Below, piece after piece: positions 1 to 11,661 of a DNA stretch of 64,000 bases (its first letter is position 1; the number at the start of each line of letters is the position of its first letter). A program made the position numbers and the translations under genes. The notes under the pieces are model-generated. The model was not told the DNA's origin. It made no database searches and saw only the letters and a list, made by a program, of their open reading frames with translations. This stretch comes from Berberis thunbergii (lineage: Eukaryota > Streptophyta > Magnoliopsida > Ranunculales > Berberidaceae): the NCBI GenBank assembly GCA_003290165.1, contig QNQO01000796.1, positions 186,001 to 250,000 of the forward strand. Reading direction: 5' to 3'.

Positions 1-640
1 AGAAATCAAAAGGGTTGTCATCATCAATGGTCCAAATGGCCCCCTTCTTGAAAACTTCGATTGTTTCACCAAGGTTCCTCCGGATAGCAGAAGTGCCTTC
101 TCTCTCTCTCTCTTCCCATTTGATAAGAGTTGCACGACCAGCTTGGGAGAGTTTTTCCAGCCACTAAGAAATTGCAGAGTTAATGACGCTGTAAATCATA
201 AAGATAACCGTGACCATGTATGGCTGATAATCCATAATTCTTCACTTATAAATCACTTCATTTAGAACTACAAACATTAGATGGAGGTGAAGTCCCATTT
301 GATAGAGGATAATGCAACGAGAACAGAATAGTTCCATTGATTTGAGAAACCATAGCACTAATTACTGCTGGTAGTTTTTTTTTTTTTTTTGAGAGGCGAG
401 TGTGAGGGCCCCACGCAATCTGTCAGTGCTCCCCTAGAAGAATGAAAACTCAATCTGTCAAGGCTCCACGCAAGCCAGACTTGCATCCCTTCCTCTTAGT
501 CCCACCGCTTGTGTGGCAGTGAAGTACCTATTGATTTGAATTGTTATCCATAAATACACTTATTGCAAGTTTGCAACAACACCAAATGCATGAATTATTC
601 CGTGCATATCCTTGATAACTCGAACCAATTACCTGAGCAG
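1..640. other. unassigned intergenic DNA at the left edge
   Basis: No convincing gene is visible. A CT-rich tract lies near 101-117 and a poly-T run near 377-390. A short minus-strand stretch between about 50 and 160 can be translated without stops, but it does not match a family I recognise. The stretch may belong to a gene or LINE that continues off the window. Confidence 0.3.
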
Positions 641-644
641 TGGG

Positions 645-775
645 GATATGGAAAAATGTGGCAGTAAACATGAGGTTTGCAAAAGATGATATAATGCGGC
701 AGTAAACATGGAAGTTAGCAAAAGATGATATGGAAAAAATGTGGCAGAAAACATGAGGTTTTCGAAAGATGCGAC
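645..775. repeat. three imperfect tandem copies of a ~45-bp unit
   Basis: A unit reading roughly GATATGGAAAAATGTGGCAG then AAACATGAGGTTTGCAAAA occurs three times in a row. The copies start near 645, 687 and 728, with substitutions and small indels between them. It does not encode a consistent peptide. Confidence 0.6.
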
Positions 776-869
776 ACCAATGATTAAAACATAGACAGGC
801 AGTCTCTCTGGTAGGAACATCAAAACATCAAACTCATAAACAGGCCAAATCTTCCAACAAAACATCCAA

Positions 870-1860
870 CCTATTCAACTGAAAACTGAATTCAAAAGAC
901 AGAAATCCTGGGACGATGCTTAGGCAACTAATTGGGGTTCCATTCGAAGTAGCTTACCAACAAGTTTTTTCACCATCTCTGCTAAGAAAAGATGAGCACA
1001 ATCTCAGAATTTTTCAACAAGATGAAGGATTCCATGGAGCTTATACCACATAAGAGGATTCAGAGAAGGAAAATCCAAGAGTTATCCAATCTCAATGACA
1101 GCCACACGACATTAAGTGGAAGAAGAATGATAGCGGATTTGAGGTTAAATCTTTTACAAATTTCAGATGAAATCTCTTATACCCCAAACCACCATTCAAC
1201 ATAGGATCTCAGCAAAAAGATATGAATCACCAAACTGCCCCCAGTCAGTTTTCTTTCTTTCAACAGCATGTGACAATCAACAACCTAAGAAGATGAGGGA
1301 ATGAGGGATGCAGATCATAAACTTCTATTTCCTCTGTGGCTTCAACAATGAATCAGTTGATCAAATAGTATGTGATTAGCAGTTCATTCTCCAATGTACC
1401 TGGGCAAACTGATTGAGGTTCCATTCATGGTTGTGGGCAATGGAGAAGCATCTCTTATAGCAAGCCAAAGTTCAAACAGCACATTTCTTTTGTTTTTGGT
1501 GAGGGCAACACAAATCTTTTTGGGACGACAAATAGATCTCCAACGTGTCTACAAAATTGAATTCCCAGTGATTTACAGACTTGCAACAAGAAACAAGGAA
1601 TAGTAAACAACCTCTATTGTAACCAAGGACTCGTGCAAAGCTGGATTTCCAAATGTGATGCCACCTAAATGACTGGGAAATGAATTTGATCCCCAACATC
1701 CTAAATCGTCTCAAATCTTTCAATCCCGTTGATGGAGCTGATCAAATAGTGTGGAAAGACAAAGCAGATCCTTTCACAGCTAAGTCGTTCAGTGAGGAAC
1801 TGTGCCAATATGAGAATCAAACAACTGCTGTTGTTGACTCAAGGAGAGGTTCCACCGTGA
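870..1860 (+). pseudogene. degenerate dispersed repeat with LINE-like remnant, copy 1
   Basis: This stretch resembles 7860-8200 and 9380-9770: the same order of short blocks appears, including GAGTTATCCAATCTCA, a block around AATGAATCAGTTGATCA, and a block reading like the zinc-binding C-terminal region (zf-RVT) of plant LINE reverse transcriptases. Around 1680-1830 the plus strand reads as a run containing IVWKDKADPFTAKSF, which fits the usual strand-and-tryptophan pattern upstream of zf-RVT in plant non-LTR elements. No long intact frame remains. I infer an old, broken LINE or a duplicated segment that includes one. It is cut off by the PIF/Harbinger insertion at 1865. Confidence 0.45.
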
Positions 1861-1864
1861 GTTA

Positions 1865-4800
1865 GGGGGGGGTATTCAATCATGTATTTTAATGGATTCT
1901 GAAAGATTTTAAAGTCCATTAAAATACAGGGGTATTCAATTAAGGATTTAAAACAATACAATGAAATCCAGGGGTATTCAATCATGGATTTTAAATGATT
2001 GTTTTATAATCCATTAAAATCATGGGGTATTCAATCATGGATTTTAAATAATACAATGAAATCTAGGGGTATTCAAACAACAGGAGATTTTAATGGATTT
2101 GTTGACTTGATGGATTTTGAAGGACTTTGAAGGATTTATATCTGAAAAATATAAATATCAAACTCCCTTACAAATCCGACCTCTACCCCTCGCATTTCAA
2201 TTTCTCTCCTTCCTCCCTTTCTCCACCCCTCTTCACATCATTGAAGCAGATCTCCCTGGGAAGGTTTCTACTTCATCACTCTCATTCTGCATCTCCATAC
2301 AAAGTGATTGAACAGATCGAACTGAAATAAAGGGAACGACCATGTCGACGGTGTGATGCCATTGCAGCTAGATCAAAATTATGGTGCGTCTCAATCTTCT
2401 CCCTCTATCAATACATACAACAATTCTACTACATCTCTCTTAAATCTCTCTTTCTCGCTTTGATTCAACTCTAAGGTAATTCAACCCTTGACCACACAAA
2501 GAAATTAAGAGATTTCGAGACGAAGAGAGAAAAGGCGGAAAAAGTAGAAGAATCTCTTCTCTTCATAATCAAGTACTCATTATGCGTTCAAGTGATGGTT
2601 TAGGAAATTAATCAGGTACTCTTCTTAATTAATTGAGGGTTCATTTGTGCTTTTGGAGCTCAGATTAGAGATGATTTCATTATAGATTGCATTATCAATG
2701 GCGTTTCACCAACTTCTTCGATGTCAATGTCTTTATTAGAGACAATGTTGTTTTGATTTTCTGAGAATGTAATTTACTATCATTATTGTTCCTTTACTAT
2801 AATCGATCTTTCGATTTCAATCTTATTGCTTACTTGATTTATACTTGTTAATTTCAATAGCTTTTATCTTAATTGACTTGATCTAGGTTAAAACTTTATT
2901 TGCAATAGTTTTGTTTCTTTAGGTGAATACAAGTTCTGTTTGTATGGAGTACAACTTTTGTGTATACTATAGTTTTTCAGTGAAATTGTGTGTATCTAGC
3001 TTGGTTTTATTTGTTGGTAAGACTTGTAATAAAGTACAATAGCATATATTGGAGCTCACCTTGTCATCGCTGCAGCTAAGCACATTAGTGTTTGGAGCAT
3101 AACTGCACCAACTATGGATTTTTAGTGACAGCCCATCTCTAATGTGCTTTCTCCTTATCCCTCCTTTTTTCAGGGCTTTGTTGATAATTTCTCTTAGAGT
3201 TTGTCAAATATTTATGGTCCAGCTGATCATGCCAATTGATTTCAATTTTGGGAGGAATTAAACTCCATTCAGGGTCTATGGAATGTCCCTTGGTTCCTTG
3301 GAGAGGATTTAATGGTACTAAAGATGCTTAGGAGAAATGGCAACACTAGGTGAACTTCTCATGTTAAGACATTTTGTCCACTACCTCTTTCTAATGGAGC
3401 TCCCACTGGATTCTTTAAGGCAACTAGGGGAATTAGGCAAGGTGACCCCATCTCCCATTGTGCTTCTCTTTGGTAGGAGAAGCTTTGTTTCTCAGAGCCC
3501 AACATCTCCATCTCATTCAGGAATTCAAGGTCTCTGATGAAGGCATTTTTATCCCAATTTACAATATGCAAATGATACTATTCTTTCTTGGACCTCTCCC
3601 CTGATCAGTTCAAAGTGGTTCAATCTATTCTTCTGTGGTTTGAAGTGAGCACTGGGTTGTCCATCAACTACCACAAATCAATGATTTACCTGTGGGAAAT
3701 GTTGAACATCTGAATTCTCTAGTTGACATTCTTCATTGCAAGAAAGGCAAGCTCCCATGTCTTCATTTAGGACTGTCTTTAGGAGCTAAATACAAGAGTA
3801 GGAATTCACAGTAGGTTAGTTGTCTAGAAGGGAAAATATATAACTAAGGTTAGAAGGCTCAGTCTTATCAAGAGTACCCTCACTAGCATCCTTGTCCTTA
3901 TGATGTCAGTCTTTCCTCTTCCTGCTTCTGTAGCTAATGACATAGAAAAGATTTGTAAACCTAAGAGCATTTGGTCAGTGGACAGAGATTTGTAAACCTA
4001 TGAGCATAGGAGTTTTAGGCATCACAAAGCTTAAGCATTTCAATCAAGCTCTTCTATCCAAAAATGGCTTTGGCGATTTGGTAAAGAAAAATGCACTCTG
4101 TGGAAAACTATCATCCAGCAAAAATATGGGATTCTTCCTAATGGTTGGTTTACCAACCAAGTCTCCACTACTTATGGGTGTAGTTGGTGGAAAGCTCTCA
4201 TGAATTTGAAGCCTTTATTTGAGAAAGAGATCTCTTATGTTGCAGGCAAAGGCTCTAGAATCAAGTTCTGGGAGGACACATGGGTTGGTTTGCAACCACT
4301 CAAAACCAAATTTCAAGCCATCTATGACATCTCCCAAAGCAAAGGTGCCAACATCTCCCAATTTTACCTTGGCTTGCAAAACAACTCCAACTCTTGGGAA
4401 CTTGCTCTTAGAAGGGGTGTGGGAGACAATGAAATATCATATTTATCGAGGTGGCGGATGTTTTAGGTAGTATCTCCATATCTGATGAGGATGATGACTG
4501 GATCTGGGATGGTAAATCATGGAAGTTCTTAGTTCATAGCTGCCACCAAAAAGCAAGTTCTCCAGTCCATTCAACTATCCAACCTTGTTGTTTCCCCAAC
4601 AAAAATTTTTGGTTGAAAGAAGTCCATCCTAGAGTGAATTTCTTCACTTGGGCCCTTGCACATGGAAACTTCCGACAATGGACTCACAATCATAGAGGTC
4701 TGCTGATTGCAAACAGGTGTAGTCTCAATCCAGGTCCATTTGTGATGAGTCAGCTAGGGTTTTGCCTTCTGAAAATTCCTTTCTTGGATGGTTTGAGCAA

Positions 4801-5110
4801 TGGAGAAGAGATGGCCACTCTATCATTGGAGCTTGGTTATGGACCAGAGTCATTCTAGCTATTGTTTGGTTAATTTGGAAGGCGATGAATAATATAATTT
4901 TTAGAAGGGAAAACAAGGATCTTCTCACTGTTAAAATCCAATAATAAAAATCCATTAAAATCCTGTGGATTCTGTAAATTCCACAAAATCCAGTCACTTA
5001 AAATCCATTAAAATCCAGTGAATTCTGTAAAGTCTTTCAGACTCTATTAAAATCCATGAGATTTAAAGTCTTTTAGACTCTATTAAAATCCATGATTGAA
5101 TACCCCCCTG
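1865..5110. mobile_element. PIF/Harbinger-type DNA transposon (non-autonomous, LINE inside)
   Basis: The two ends are inverted repeats: GGGGGGGGTATTCAATCATG at the left, and CAGGGGGGTATTCAATCATG as the reverse complement of the right end. The trinucleotide TTA flanks both sides (1862-1864 and 5111-5113), the target preference of PIF/Harbinger. The subterminal region repeats a GGGGTATTCAATCATGGATT-type motif about five times between 1865 and 2075. No DDE transposase or Myb-like ORF is visible. The interior holds a CT-rich AT-poor stretch (2160-2460), plain AT-rich DNA to about 3170, and then a LINE fragment. A second family member lies at 60216-61658. Confidence 0.8.
3180..4945 (+). pseudogene. 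5'-truncated LINE (L1-type) reverse transcriptase remnant
   Basis: The plus strand encodes, in broken frames, hallmark stretches of plant L1-type LINE reverse transcriptase. GIRQGDPIS is near 3427-3455, followed by the degraded F-x-D-D box region near 3560-3590, then LSINYHKS and a downstream block containing SRIKFWEDTWVG (near 4254-4290). The zf-RVT-like segment with PRVNFFTWALAHG is at about 4628-4670. At least four frame changes and several stops separate these blocks, so no active enzyme can be made. The fragment sits wholly inside the PIF/Harbinger element, so it either inserted there or was picked up by it. Confidence 0.75.
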
Positions 5111-5132
5111 TTAGTTACAGTCGGTTTACTAT

Positions 5133-7501
5133 TGTGAGACCTGCGTTTTAAAAAAACAAAAGAAGATTTTTTATAGGGCGGGGAGTACTTAGCAAAGGTT
5201 GTCGGGGCACATAGCCCACCCACCCCTTAAAAGAAAACGACCCCCTCCCCCCCTTTCTTATTCTCTTTCTTTTTTGTTTTTTTTGGTTTTCTTTTCGTTC
5301 CAGCAGCGAGCGACGCTGAATCGTCGCCTCCTCCAACATTTTCTCGGCGTTTTTGGGTGATTTCTTCCCCAATCTCACTTCCTCCTCCTCGATTCGTTCT
5401 CTCTTCTTTCCCTATTAAAAAACAATCAGTTTTCATTTGGGTTGGGTTTGATCGGTTTCCATAGCTCCGATCAGCCGTGTTGGGGCCTTGGTGGCGTCCT
5501 TGGGAGCCCTTAGAACCGACATGCAAGGTTGTTTTGGGGTTGGCCAAATTTTTTTCAAAAAAATCAGGGTGCATGTTTGTTTGTAGGGTTCTTCGGCATG
5601 AATCCGGGTTTTGGGTGCGTGGGTGAGCCTCACTTTTGTGACTCCGAGGGTTTCAGCGCGTTTTCGCCCAACTTTGGGTTGCGGCGGGGTGGTTGTCGAA
5701 TTTTTATTACCTGTAAGTTTTTCTTTCCGTCGCGCGCCGATTGTATTTATTTATTTATTTCAGTTTTCGGCTAGTTTACTCATTTTCAAGTCCGCCTTGC
5801 AGTTTTGGAATTTTCGTGATCCCGCATTCGTGGTTTTGCGTGTTTGGAGCTTCGACCGGTAGGAATTGGGTTTTGAAAATTCATTCCGCCAGGTGAGTGG
5901 AATTATAATATTTATTTTGATAAAATAATTACTTGAAATCCTGAATTGAATTTTTACATTATACCGTCAATTGTATAGAATTGAATCCAAATCCGAAATT
6001 CGGAGTTTTTAGATATTTCGAGGATTGTGTTAGTTATGTGTGAATGAATTATGGATTGGATTTTCAAAAAAACATGATATACTTGAATGAAATCGAATAG
6101 TAATTTTGGTGTTATTAGGCTTTGGTGTAATGACATGAGACTTGTATGCTTTGTTTTCGAGTTTGCATAGCCTATCATGTTTTACCGTGGATTTTCGAGT
6201 TTTGAGCATGTATGATAAGCGACTCGAATAAATTTATTGTGGTGAATTGGGTCATGTTGGGACCCTGACACAGTCGTGATTTTATAAAAATTGTCGAATT
6301 GTTTATGATTGCATGTCTGTACCTTTGGTTATGCACAGACTCGTCATTTGTGCATGTGGATAGTAGTATAAGTGTCTTTACCCCGCTATAATGTCTGTTG
6401 TGCCGATGCTTAGGAGCTTGCTCGCATCGTGAGTTGGACGGTGCTTGAGATGACTCGCACCTGACATTGTGGACGCTACTGCATGTGGCAAGCTCACTGA
6501 GGTGCGGTGAGCTCCCGCACACACTTGCCACTATAGAGTGCAGTAGGACGGGTCCCAGAGGATGTGCTTTGGAGATTACTCGCTTTCCCTCTCAGCGCGC
6601 TTGATTTTGATTATGTTAGGTTGGCCGTGTTAGGCCAGTCGTTCGGGATGTTTGAGTTTGTATCCTGACAGATGACACCCCATTAGGATACAAACAAGCC
6701 CGAAGTGGTACTGGTGCACGTTGTGGGATGTGTCTGGGTGAGACACATTCGTAGGGTATGCACCTACGATATGAGACACTTATACAGAATTTTACAGAAT
6801 TTTTGGTTTCAACCTGATTGCTATACCTAGGAGCCTAGGAAGAATTATGAGATTGTCTTTATTTCCATTGCTTGATATTTACCATGTTTGAATCGCGTGT
6901 AATGATCGGCATATATCGTAAATTGGTAGTTATTGTTGAATCTGAAATGTTGGTGTTGTTGCTTGAACTTAGAAATATTATCTTTAGAGACACGGTGTGA
7001 TTTAGTCTTTAGAACTTGTTATTTATCATTTATTGTTGGCATGAATTTTTCTGGTACAATATTTCATTATTGTTATTTAGTTCGCTCGCACCAGCTAGCT
7101 TTGTGCTTTGCTGACCCCGTAAGGAGTGTGTTTCTATTGGAGTGCAGGCAGTGTTGGAGTTCCTGTTGATCGTGGTGCGTAGGCCCCGATTTTCGTTGTA
7201 GGAGCGTTTTGTGCTTTTTGGTTGTGTCCACCCTGTACGGGTATGTTTTGCTTCATTTGTGTTTCAGATGTACTATATTGTTAAACTAGATGTTTGTATA
7301 CTGGTTTTGTCGCTATGACTCTGGCGGGGCGAATCAAATATATATTTATTTTGTTCAAATTTTAGCGTAGTTTTATTTCCGTTTGTTTATCGTATCAAGA
7401 ATGTGTTATATTATGATGTTGTGGCCGGTTATGACCGCCTGTGTACGTGTTAGTTCACGCATCGGCACACTGCGATTTCCGTGACGGGTCGGGGCGTGAC
7501 A
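5133..7501. mobile_element. solo LTR of a retrotransposon, probably Ty3/gypsy
   Basis: The sequence starts TGTGAGACC and ends GGTCGGGGCGTGACA, giving the TG...CA ends of an LTR. It is flanked by a perfect 5-bp duplication, ACTAT, at 5128-5132 and 7502-7506. No primer site, polypurine tract or second LTR lies next to it, so it is a solo LTR left by LTR-LTR recombination. At 2369 bp it is in the size range of large plant gypsy LTRs. The Ty3/gypsy assignment rests on the length and the C/G-rich GACGGGTCGGGGCGTGACA-like end and is an inference. The small ORFs inside are not convincing genes. Confidence 0.85.
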
Positions 7502-7506
7502 ACTAT

Positions 7507-7860
7507 GCAAAGGAAAACATTGACCAGGGTGAATTTTAATAAAAGAGGCATCCAAGTAGCAATGAGTACAATAATCTGCAATGACCACGACGAATTTCTT
7601 CCATTATGGTTAGAGTACCACATGCCATTCCTTGGCTGATTTGGAAGTAAATTCTCCTTAAAATTAAGTCGATTATGTGGCACCGAGTCTTCCATTGCGG
7701 TGAATGCATCGGCGAACATGACAATAGACAATTTCATGCTTTTCTTTTATTTACGAAGAAAGAGTTGGGAGTATGGCTATGTGGTTCTCTTTTAATTTCC
7801 CTCTTTTTTCTTAGTCAGAGATCTCCTTCTTGTTTTGCTTGAGATAAATAATTAATTAAA
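7507..7860. other. unassigned host DNA right of the solo LTR
   Basis: A 95-codon open frame on the minus strand (about 7450-7737) has no family signature I recognise, and its C-terminal part runs into the solo LTR. This part probably belongs to the same old duplicated/LINE-bearing host sequence that ends at 1864. If the PIF element and the solo LTR are removed, 1864 joins 7507. Confidence 0.3.
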
Positions 7861-8460
7861 GAAAAGCTCCACCTTACCTACAAGTTATCAGCATCACTGC
7901 TAAGAATCTTGGAAATTATCAACTACGAAGAAGGATCTTACGGAGCTTACACCCGATAAGAAGGTTTAAAGGATGACAATCCAAGCAAGAGTTATCCAGT
8001 CACATTGGCATTTTTTAATGTCAATGACAATTTCTGACAAATTTAAGTGGGAGGACAATGACACAGGATTTATTAAATCCTTCTGAAATCTCTAATGGCA
8101 GCCCCAAATCTCATTTAACTAGGATCTCAGCAAAACGATATGGATCAGCCAACTGCCCCTGATCATTTTTCTTTCAACAACCTGATCATTTGCCCAACAT
8201 AGCTGGACAGCCTTCATGCAGTAATCCGTCGTCATCCATTCTCCCGTTTCCTTTTCTGTATCTTTGCAAGTAACAAGAAGAGAGCATTCCAGACCAACCC
8301 TCCTTAGTTGAAAGGACAATTCTAAGCATTAAGGCTACAATTTGGAGCCACTCCTTTTCTAGAATAATATTCATGTCTAAGGAGGCACCTTGTCATGAGA
8401 TAAGACCCCTTCCATTGTATCTCATACTTTTGACATTCTTTTAATTCGCGGTTCTACGTA
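7860..8460 (+). pseudogene. degenerate repeat with LINE zf-RVT-like remnant, copy 2
   Basis: The blocks match copy 1 and copy 4 in order. A GAGTTATCCAGTCACATTGG stretch is followed by the CAGCAAAACGATATGGATCA block, then a plus-strand region reading like the zinc-binding end of a LINE reverse transcriptase (a DHxxxxCP-type segment near 8180-8215). This copy carries no hAT insertions, so it gives the empty-site sequence for the two hAT elements in copy 4 (compare 8225-8245 and 8421-8445). Confidence 0.5.
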
Positions 8461-9300
8461 TTTGCTTCCTAGACACCCTTAGTTTATCCGCAAACTATTT
8501 CCTCCTGCCACATTTTCACTAATAATTTGCAACCATAGAAATGTATAGGTTTCAGTGAGGATGTTTACGCAGAAAATTAATCGACTGTATAGGACATCAT
8601 GTTAGGAGGCTATATCCATGATCTAAGCTATTTAATTGAAAGTGAACTCGAGGACAAACACTTCCTAGGATGACGGCATGGGCAACTGAGGTTCCATGCA
8701 AGTTTTCAGCTTATCTGTTAAGTGCTAAGAAAATGAGCATGATTGCAGAACTTGTTGACTACAAAGTATCAATAAGAGAGTTCAGACAATTGCAATCCAA
8801 TCTCTTCAGCAGTTTTGAATCTCAATGATAATAAGTACAAAATAACGTGGAAGGAGAATGACCAAAGAACGAAGATAACAAGAAAACAAAATAAATAATT
8901 ATAAAAAAACAGAAAATGACACCTAATTATTGTACACTTTATTAGTTTTAAATAGAAAATGTGAAAAAGGAATAGCGTGTTAGTTCTTAAATAGCAGAAA
9001 TGATTAATAATAAAATATAATTAGTATATTTGAATAAAAAGAAAAAAATATAAATAAATAAATAACTCCAGAAATCAATATAATATATAGTAGGCTGAAA
9101 AAGGACAAGACAATGAAAATTAACAAATAGAAAAAGAAAGAAAAATTTGTAATACCTACACATCAATGAGGAAACTATTAACATAAAAAAAAAAAACCCA
9201 AAATTCAGTAACCTGAAGTGGCTGCAAGGGCAGAAGCTGTTTTGCAGCCCGCTCCTCCTTCCCAATCATGTTAAAGCTGTTCTCTACTTAACAACCAGTA
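8460..9300. repeat. segment-B repeat, copy 3
   Basis: This contains the recurring block that begins AGGAGGCTATATCCATGAT and runs through CTTGTTGACTACAAAGTATC to a GTTTTGAATCTCAATGA block. An AT-rich tail with AACTCCAGAAATCAATATAA follows, then a short conserved block near 9215-9265 with GAAGTGGCTGCAAGGGCAGA. The same order is seen near 19690, 30310 and 33740. No open frame is shared by the copies, so I treat it as a noncoding duplicated unit. Confidence 0.6.
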
Positions 9301-9776
9301 TCTTACAACCAAAATCTTGCACGCAAGGTCTTTTCTTTTCTCTACAGACCTGTGCAACCAAGGAAGATGATATTAAAAGCAAAGACAAAATTAGGTGTCT
9401 ATATCCATGATCCAGGCTATTCAACTCAAAGTGAAAAATATCTCCTGGGACTATGCTTGGGCATGATCGAGTTCAATTCAAAGTAGCTTACCCAAAAAAT
9501 TTCAGCATCTAAGAGGGTTTAGAGAATGGCAATCAAGAGGCTAGGCTATCCAGTCTGATTGGCATTTTTTAATCTCAATGACCATCCAGACGAGATTAAG
9601 CAGAAGGAGCTTCCTTCGACAACATGTGACAATCAACAAACTAAGAATATAAGGGATGCAGATCACAAACATCTGTCCTATGGCCTCAACAATGAATCAG
9701 TTGATCACACACTGATCAGCTGTCCATTAACCCGACATATCAGGACAACCTTCATGAAGGGGTCCATAGTCATCCT

Positions 9777-10807
9777 CAAGGATGCACGGACTCGGACTCA
9801 GACACGGATACGATACGGCGACTCGGCAATTTTTTAAAAAATAGGACTCGGCGACACGGTCAAACTTAATTTTTTATTATATTTTTTTTAACATATACAT
9901 GACTTCAAATGCTTACATGCAAATAAAATGAGTAAAACAAGGAGCAAAAGGCCCAAGGGGCAAAACTAAATTTTGTTAAAAACATGGAAGCAAAAGGCCC
10001 AAAAGTTAGTTTGAGGCTTGGTCAAAGATGTTTAGTCCAAGAATAGTTTTAAATAGCCCAATTTCAAAAGCCCAATCTCAAGGCCTAAGTTGGGTATTAG
10101 GGTTTTTTTTGTTTTGAGAAGAAGACCAAGAGTAGCATTCAATTCTTGCTGTTTTGAGAAGAAGAGAAGAAGACCAGATGAAGGCTGTTGTTTTGAGAAG
10201 ATCAGAGTAGAAGAGTCCTTCTCGATCAGTCCCTCCTCTCGATCGATCAGTCCCCCTCTCGACAGATCGATCGAAGAGAAGAAGAAGAGAAGAAGACCAG
10301 AGTAGAAGAAGATCAGTCCCTCGGTCCCTCCTCTCGATCGATCAGTCGACAGATCAGTCCCTCCTCTCGATCGATCAGTCCCTCCTCTTGACAGATCGAT
10401 CGAAGAGAAGAATAGAAGAAGACCAATCCCTCCTGTCGATCGATCAGTCCCTCTCGATCGATCAATCCTTCCTCTCGACAGATCAATCGATCGATCCCTC
10501 CTCTCGACAGATTCCCTCCACTCGACAGATCTCTCTCTCAACAGATCTCTATCGATCGATCGGTCCTTCTCCCTCTCCCTCTCGACAGATCTCTCAATCT
10601 CCCTCCCTCTCGACAGATCTTTCAATCTCCCTCTCGAGATGTCCATCGAGATGCCCATCGATCTATCAACGTGTCCAGACCGTGTCTGGATCCGTCAACG
10701 TATTTTGACCGTTGACCACATGTCCAATACGTGTCCAATGCGTGTCCGTGTCGAACACGTATTTGACACGCGATACGGAGGTTTTCCGGCGAGTCGGTGC
10801 ATCCTAG
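9777..10807. mobile_element. hAT-type non-autonomous transposon, copy 1
   Basis: The ends are CAAGGATGCAC at the left and CTAGGATGCAC as the reverse complement of the right end. The flanks carry a perfect 8-bp duplication GTCATCCT (9769-9776 and 10808-10815), the hallmark length for hAT elements. Both subterminal regions are rich in ACACGG/CGTGTC motifs. There is no transposase. The centre is a CT-rich minisatellite. The insertion is supported by the uninterrupted paralogue at about 8225-8245. A 628-bp relative lies at 20649-21276. Confidence 0.85.
10200..10650. repeat. minisatellite of CGATCGATCAGTCCCTCCT-type units
   Basis: Imperfect units built from TCGATCGATCAGTCCCTCCT and CTCGACAGATC repeat across most of this interval inside the first hAT element. 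The long open frames on both strands here (a minus-strand one rich in Arg, Ser and Asp, and a plus-strand one rich in Ser and Gln) are consequences of the repeat and are not called as genes. Confidence 0.8.
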
Positions 10808-10987
10808 GTCATCCTTCTCCTCTTCTGTCACTTTGGAAGGAAGGCAACAAGAGAGCATTCCAAACCAACTCTACTCAGTCGGATGGGTCTCTAAGGCTTT
10901 CTTATTTTGAAGAATATTCATTTGTTGTATTCATGTCTAACTGAGCCACATTGTCACGAGATAAAACCCATTCCACTGTATCTCATC

Positions 10988-11661
10988 CATGGGCGGACCT
11001 ACTAAGGGGTGAGGGAGCAGCTGCTTCCTAAATTTTTTAAATATTTTTAGTATATATACTTTAGTCTTAAAAAAATTGATTATATAATACAGAATACGAC
11101 CCGAATTCGATACTCTTTGAGTGCATTTTTGTTTTATTAGTAATTGCAAACATTAAAAAATGTTTAGTTTAATAAAAATTTATTAACATTAAAGAAATGA
11201 ATTGTTTTTCACAAGTGGTATAAAACCTCCAACAAAAAATATTTAAAATTAATATATAAAATAATAAATATAGAATTCAATGAAAATATATATCATTAGC
11301 CAAGTCGTACAAAATTTGAGCCTCGTATAAACTATTTTTTCTATGAAATTGTATTATTATGATATTAGGTTCGCAAATATCAATTTTTTTTAGCTTCACC
11401 TAGATACTTATCTTAATTATTTTGTGATGTTAGTTATATATTCTAGTTATTATGCTTGTTTGCTATTTGCTAAAGTTATCGATAATGACCTTATTTTGGT
11501 TTAAAATTGGACTACACTGGATCCAATTTGGTATATACAACGTATTTTTATTAGTTACTAGTTTAGATAGAAAAAAAAATTATCATTGATAACTACTATT
11601 ATCAAGTAATACATTTTTTTCATTTCGCCCCCCTTCGACTAAAATCCTTAGTCCGCCCTTG
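10988..11661. mobile_element. hAT-type non-autonomous transposon (GGGCGG family)
   Basis: The left end is CATGGGCGGAC and the right end, read in reverse complement, is CAAGGGCGGAC. An 8-bp duplication ATCTCATC flanks it (10980-10987 and 11662-11669). The interior is AT-rich with no coding potential. The empty site is seen in the paralogous repeat near 8421-8440, where the flanks are continuous. Short GGGGCGG-like ends are common in plant hAT elements. Confidence 0.82.

Noticed and set aside
5529..5862. Plus-strand ORFs of 81-83 codons in a GC-rich stretch resembling a first exon
   Set aside because: They lie inside the solo LTR with exact ends and target duplication, overlap one another in different frames, and carry no domain.
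8987..9265. 92-codon minus-strand ORF rich in Phe, Ile and Tyr
   Set aside because: It lies in AT-rich repeat DNA and is not conserved in the paralogous copies at 20 kb, 31 kb and 40 kb.
10032..10708. Long minus- and plus-strand ORFs rich in Arg/Ser/Asp or Ser/Gln
   Set aside because: They are produced by the CGATCGATCAGTCCCTCC minisatellite inside a hAT element, are open on both strands and have no domain.
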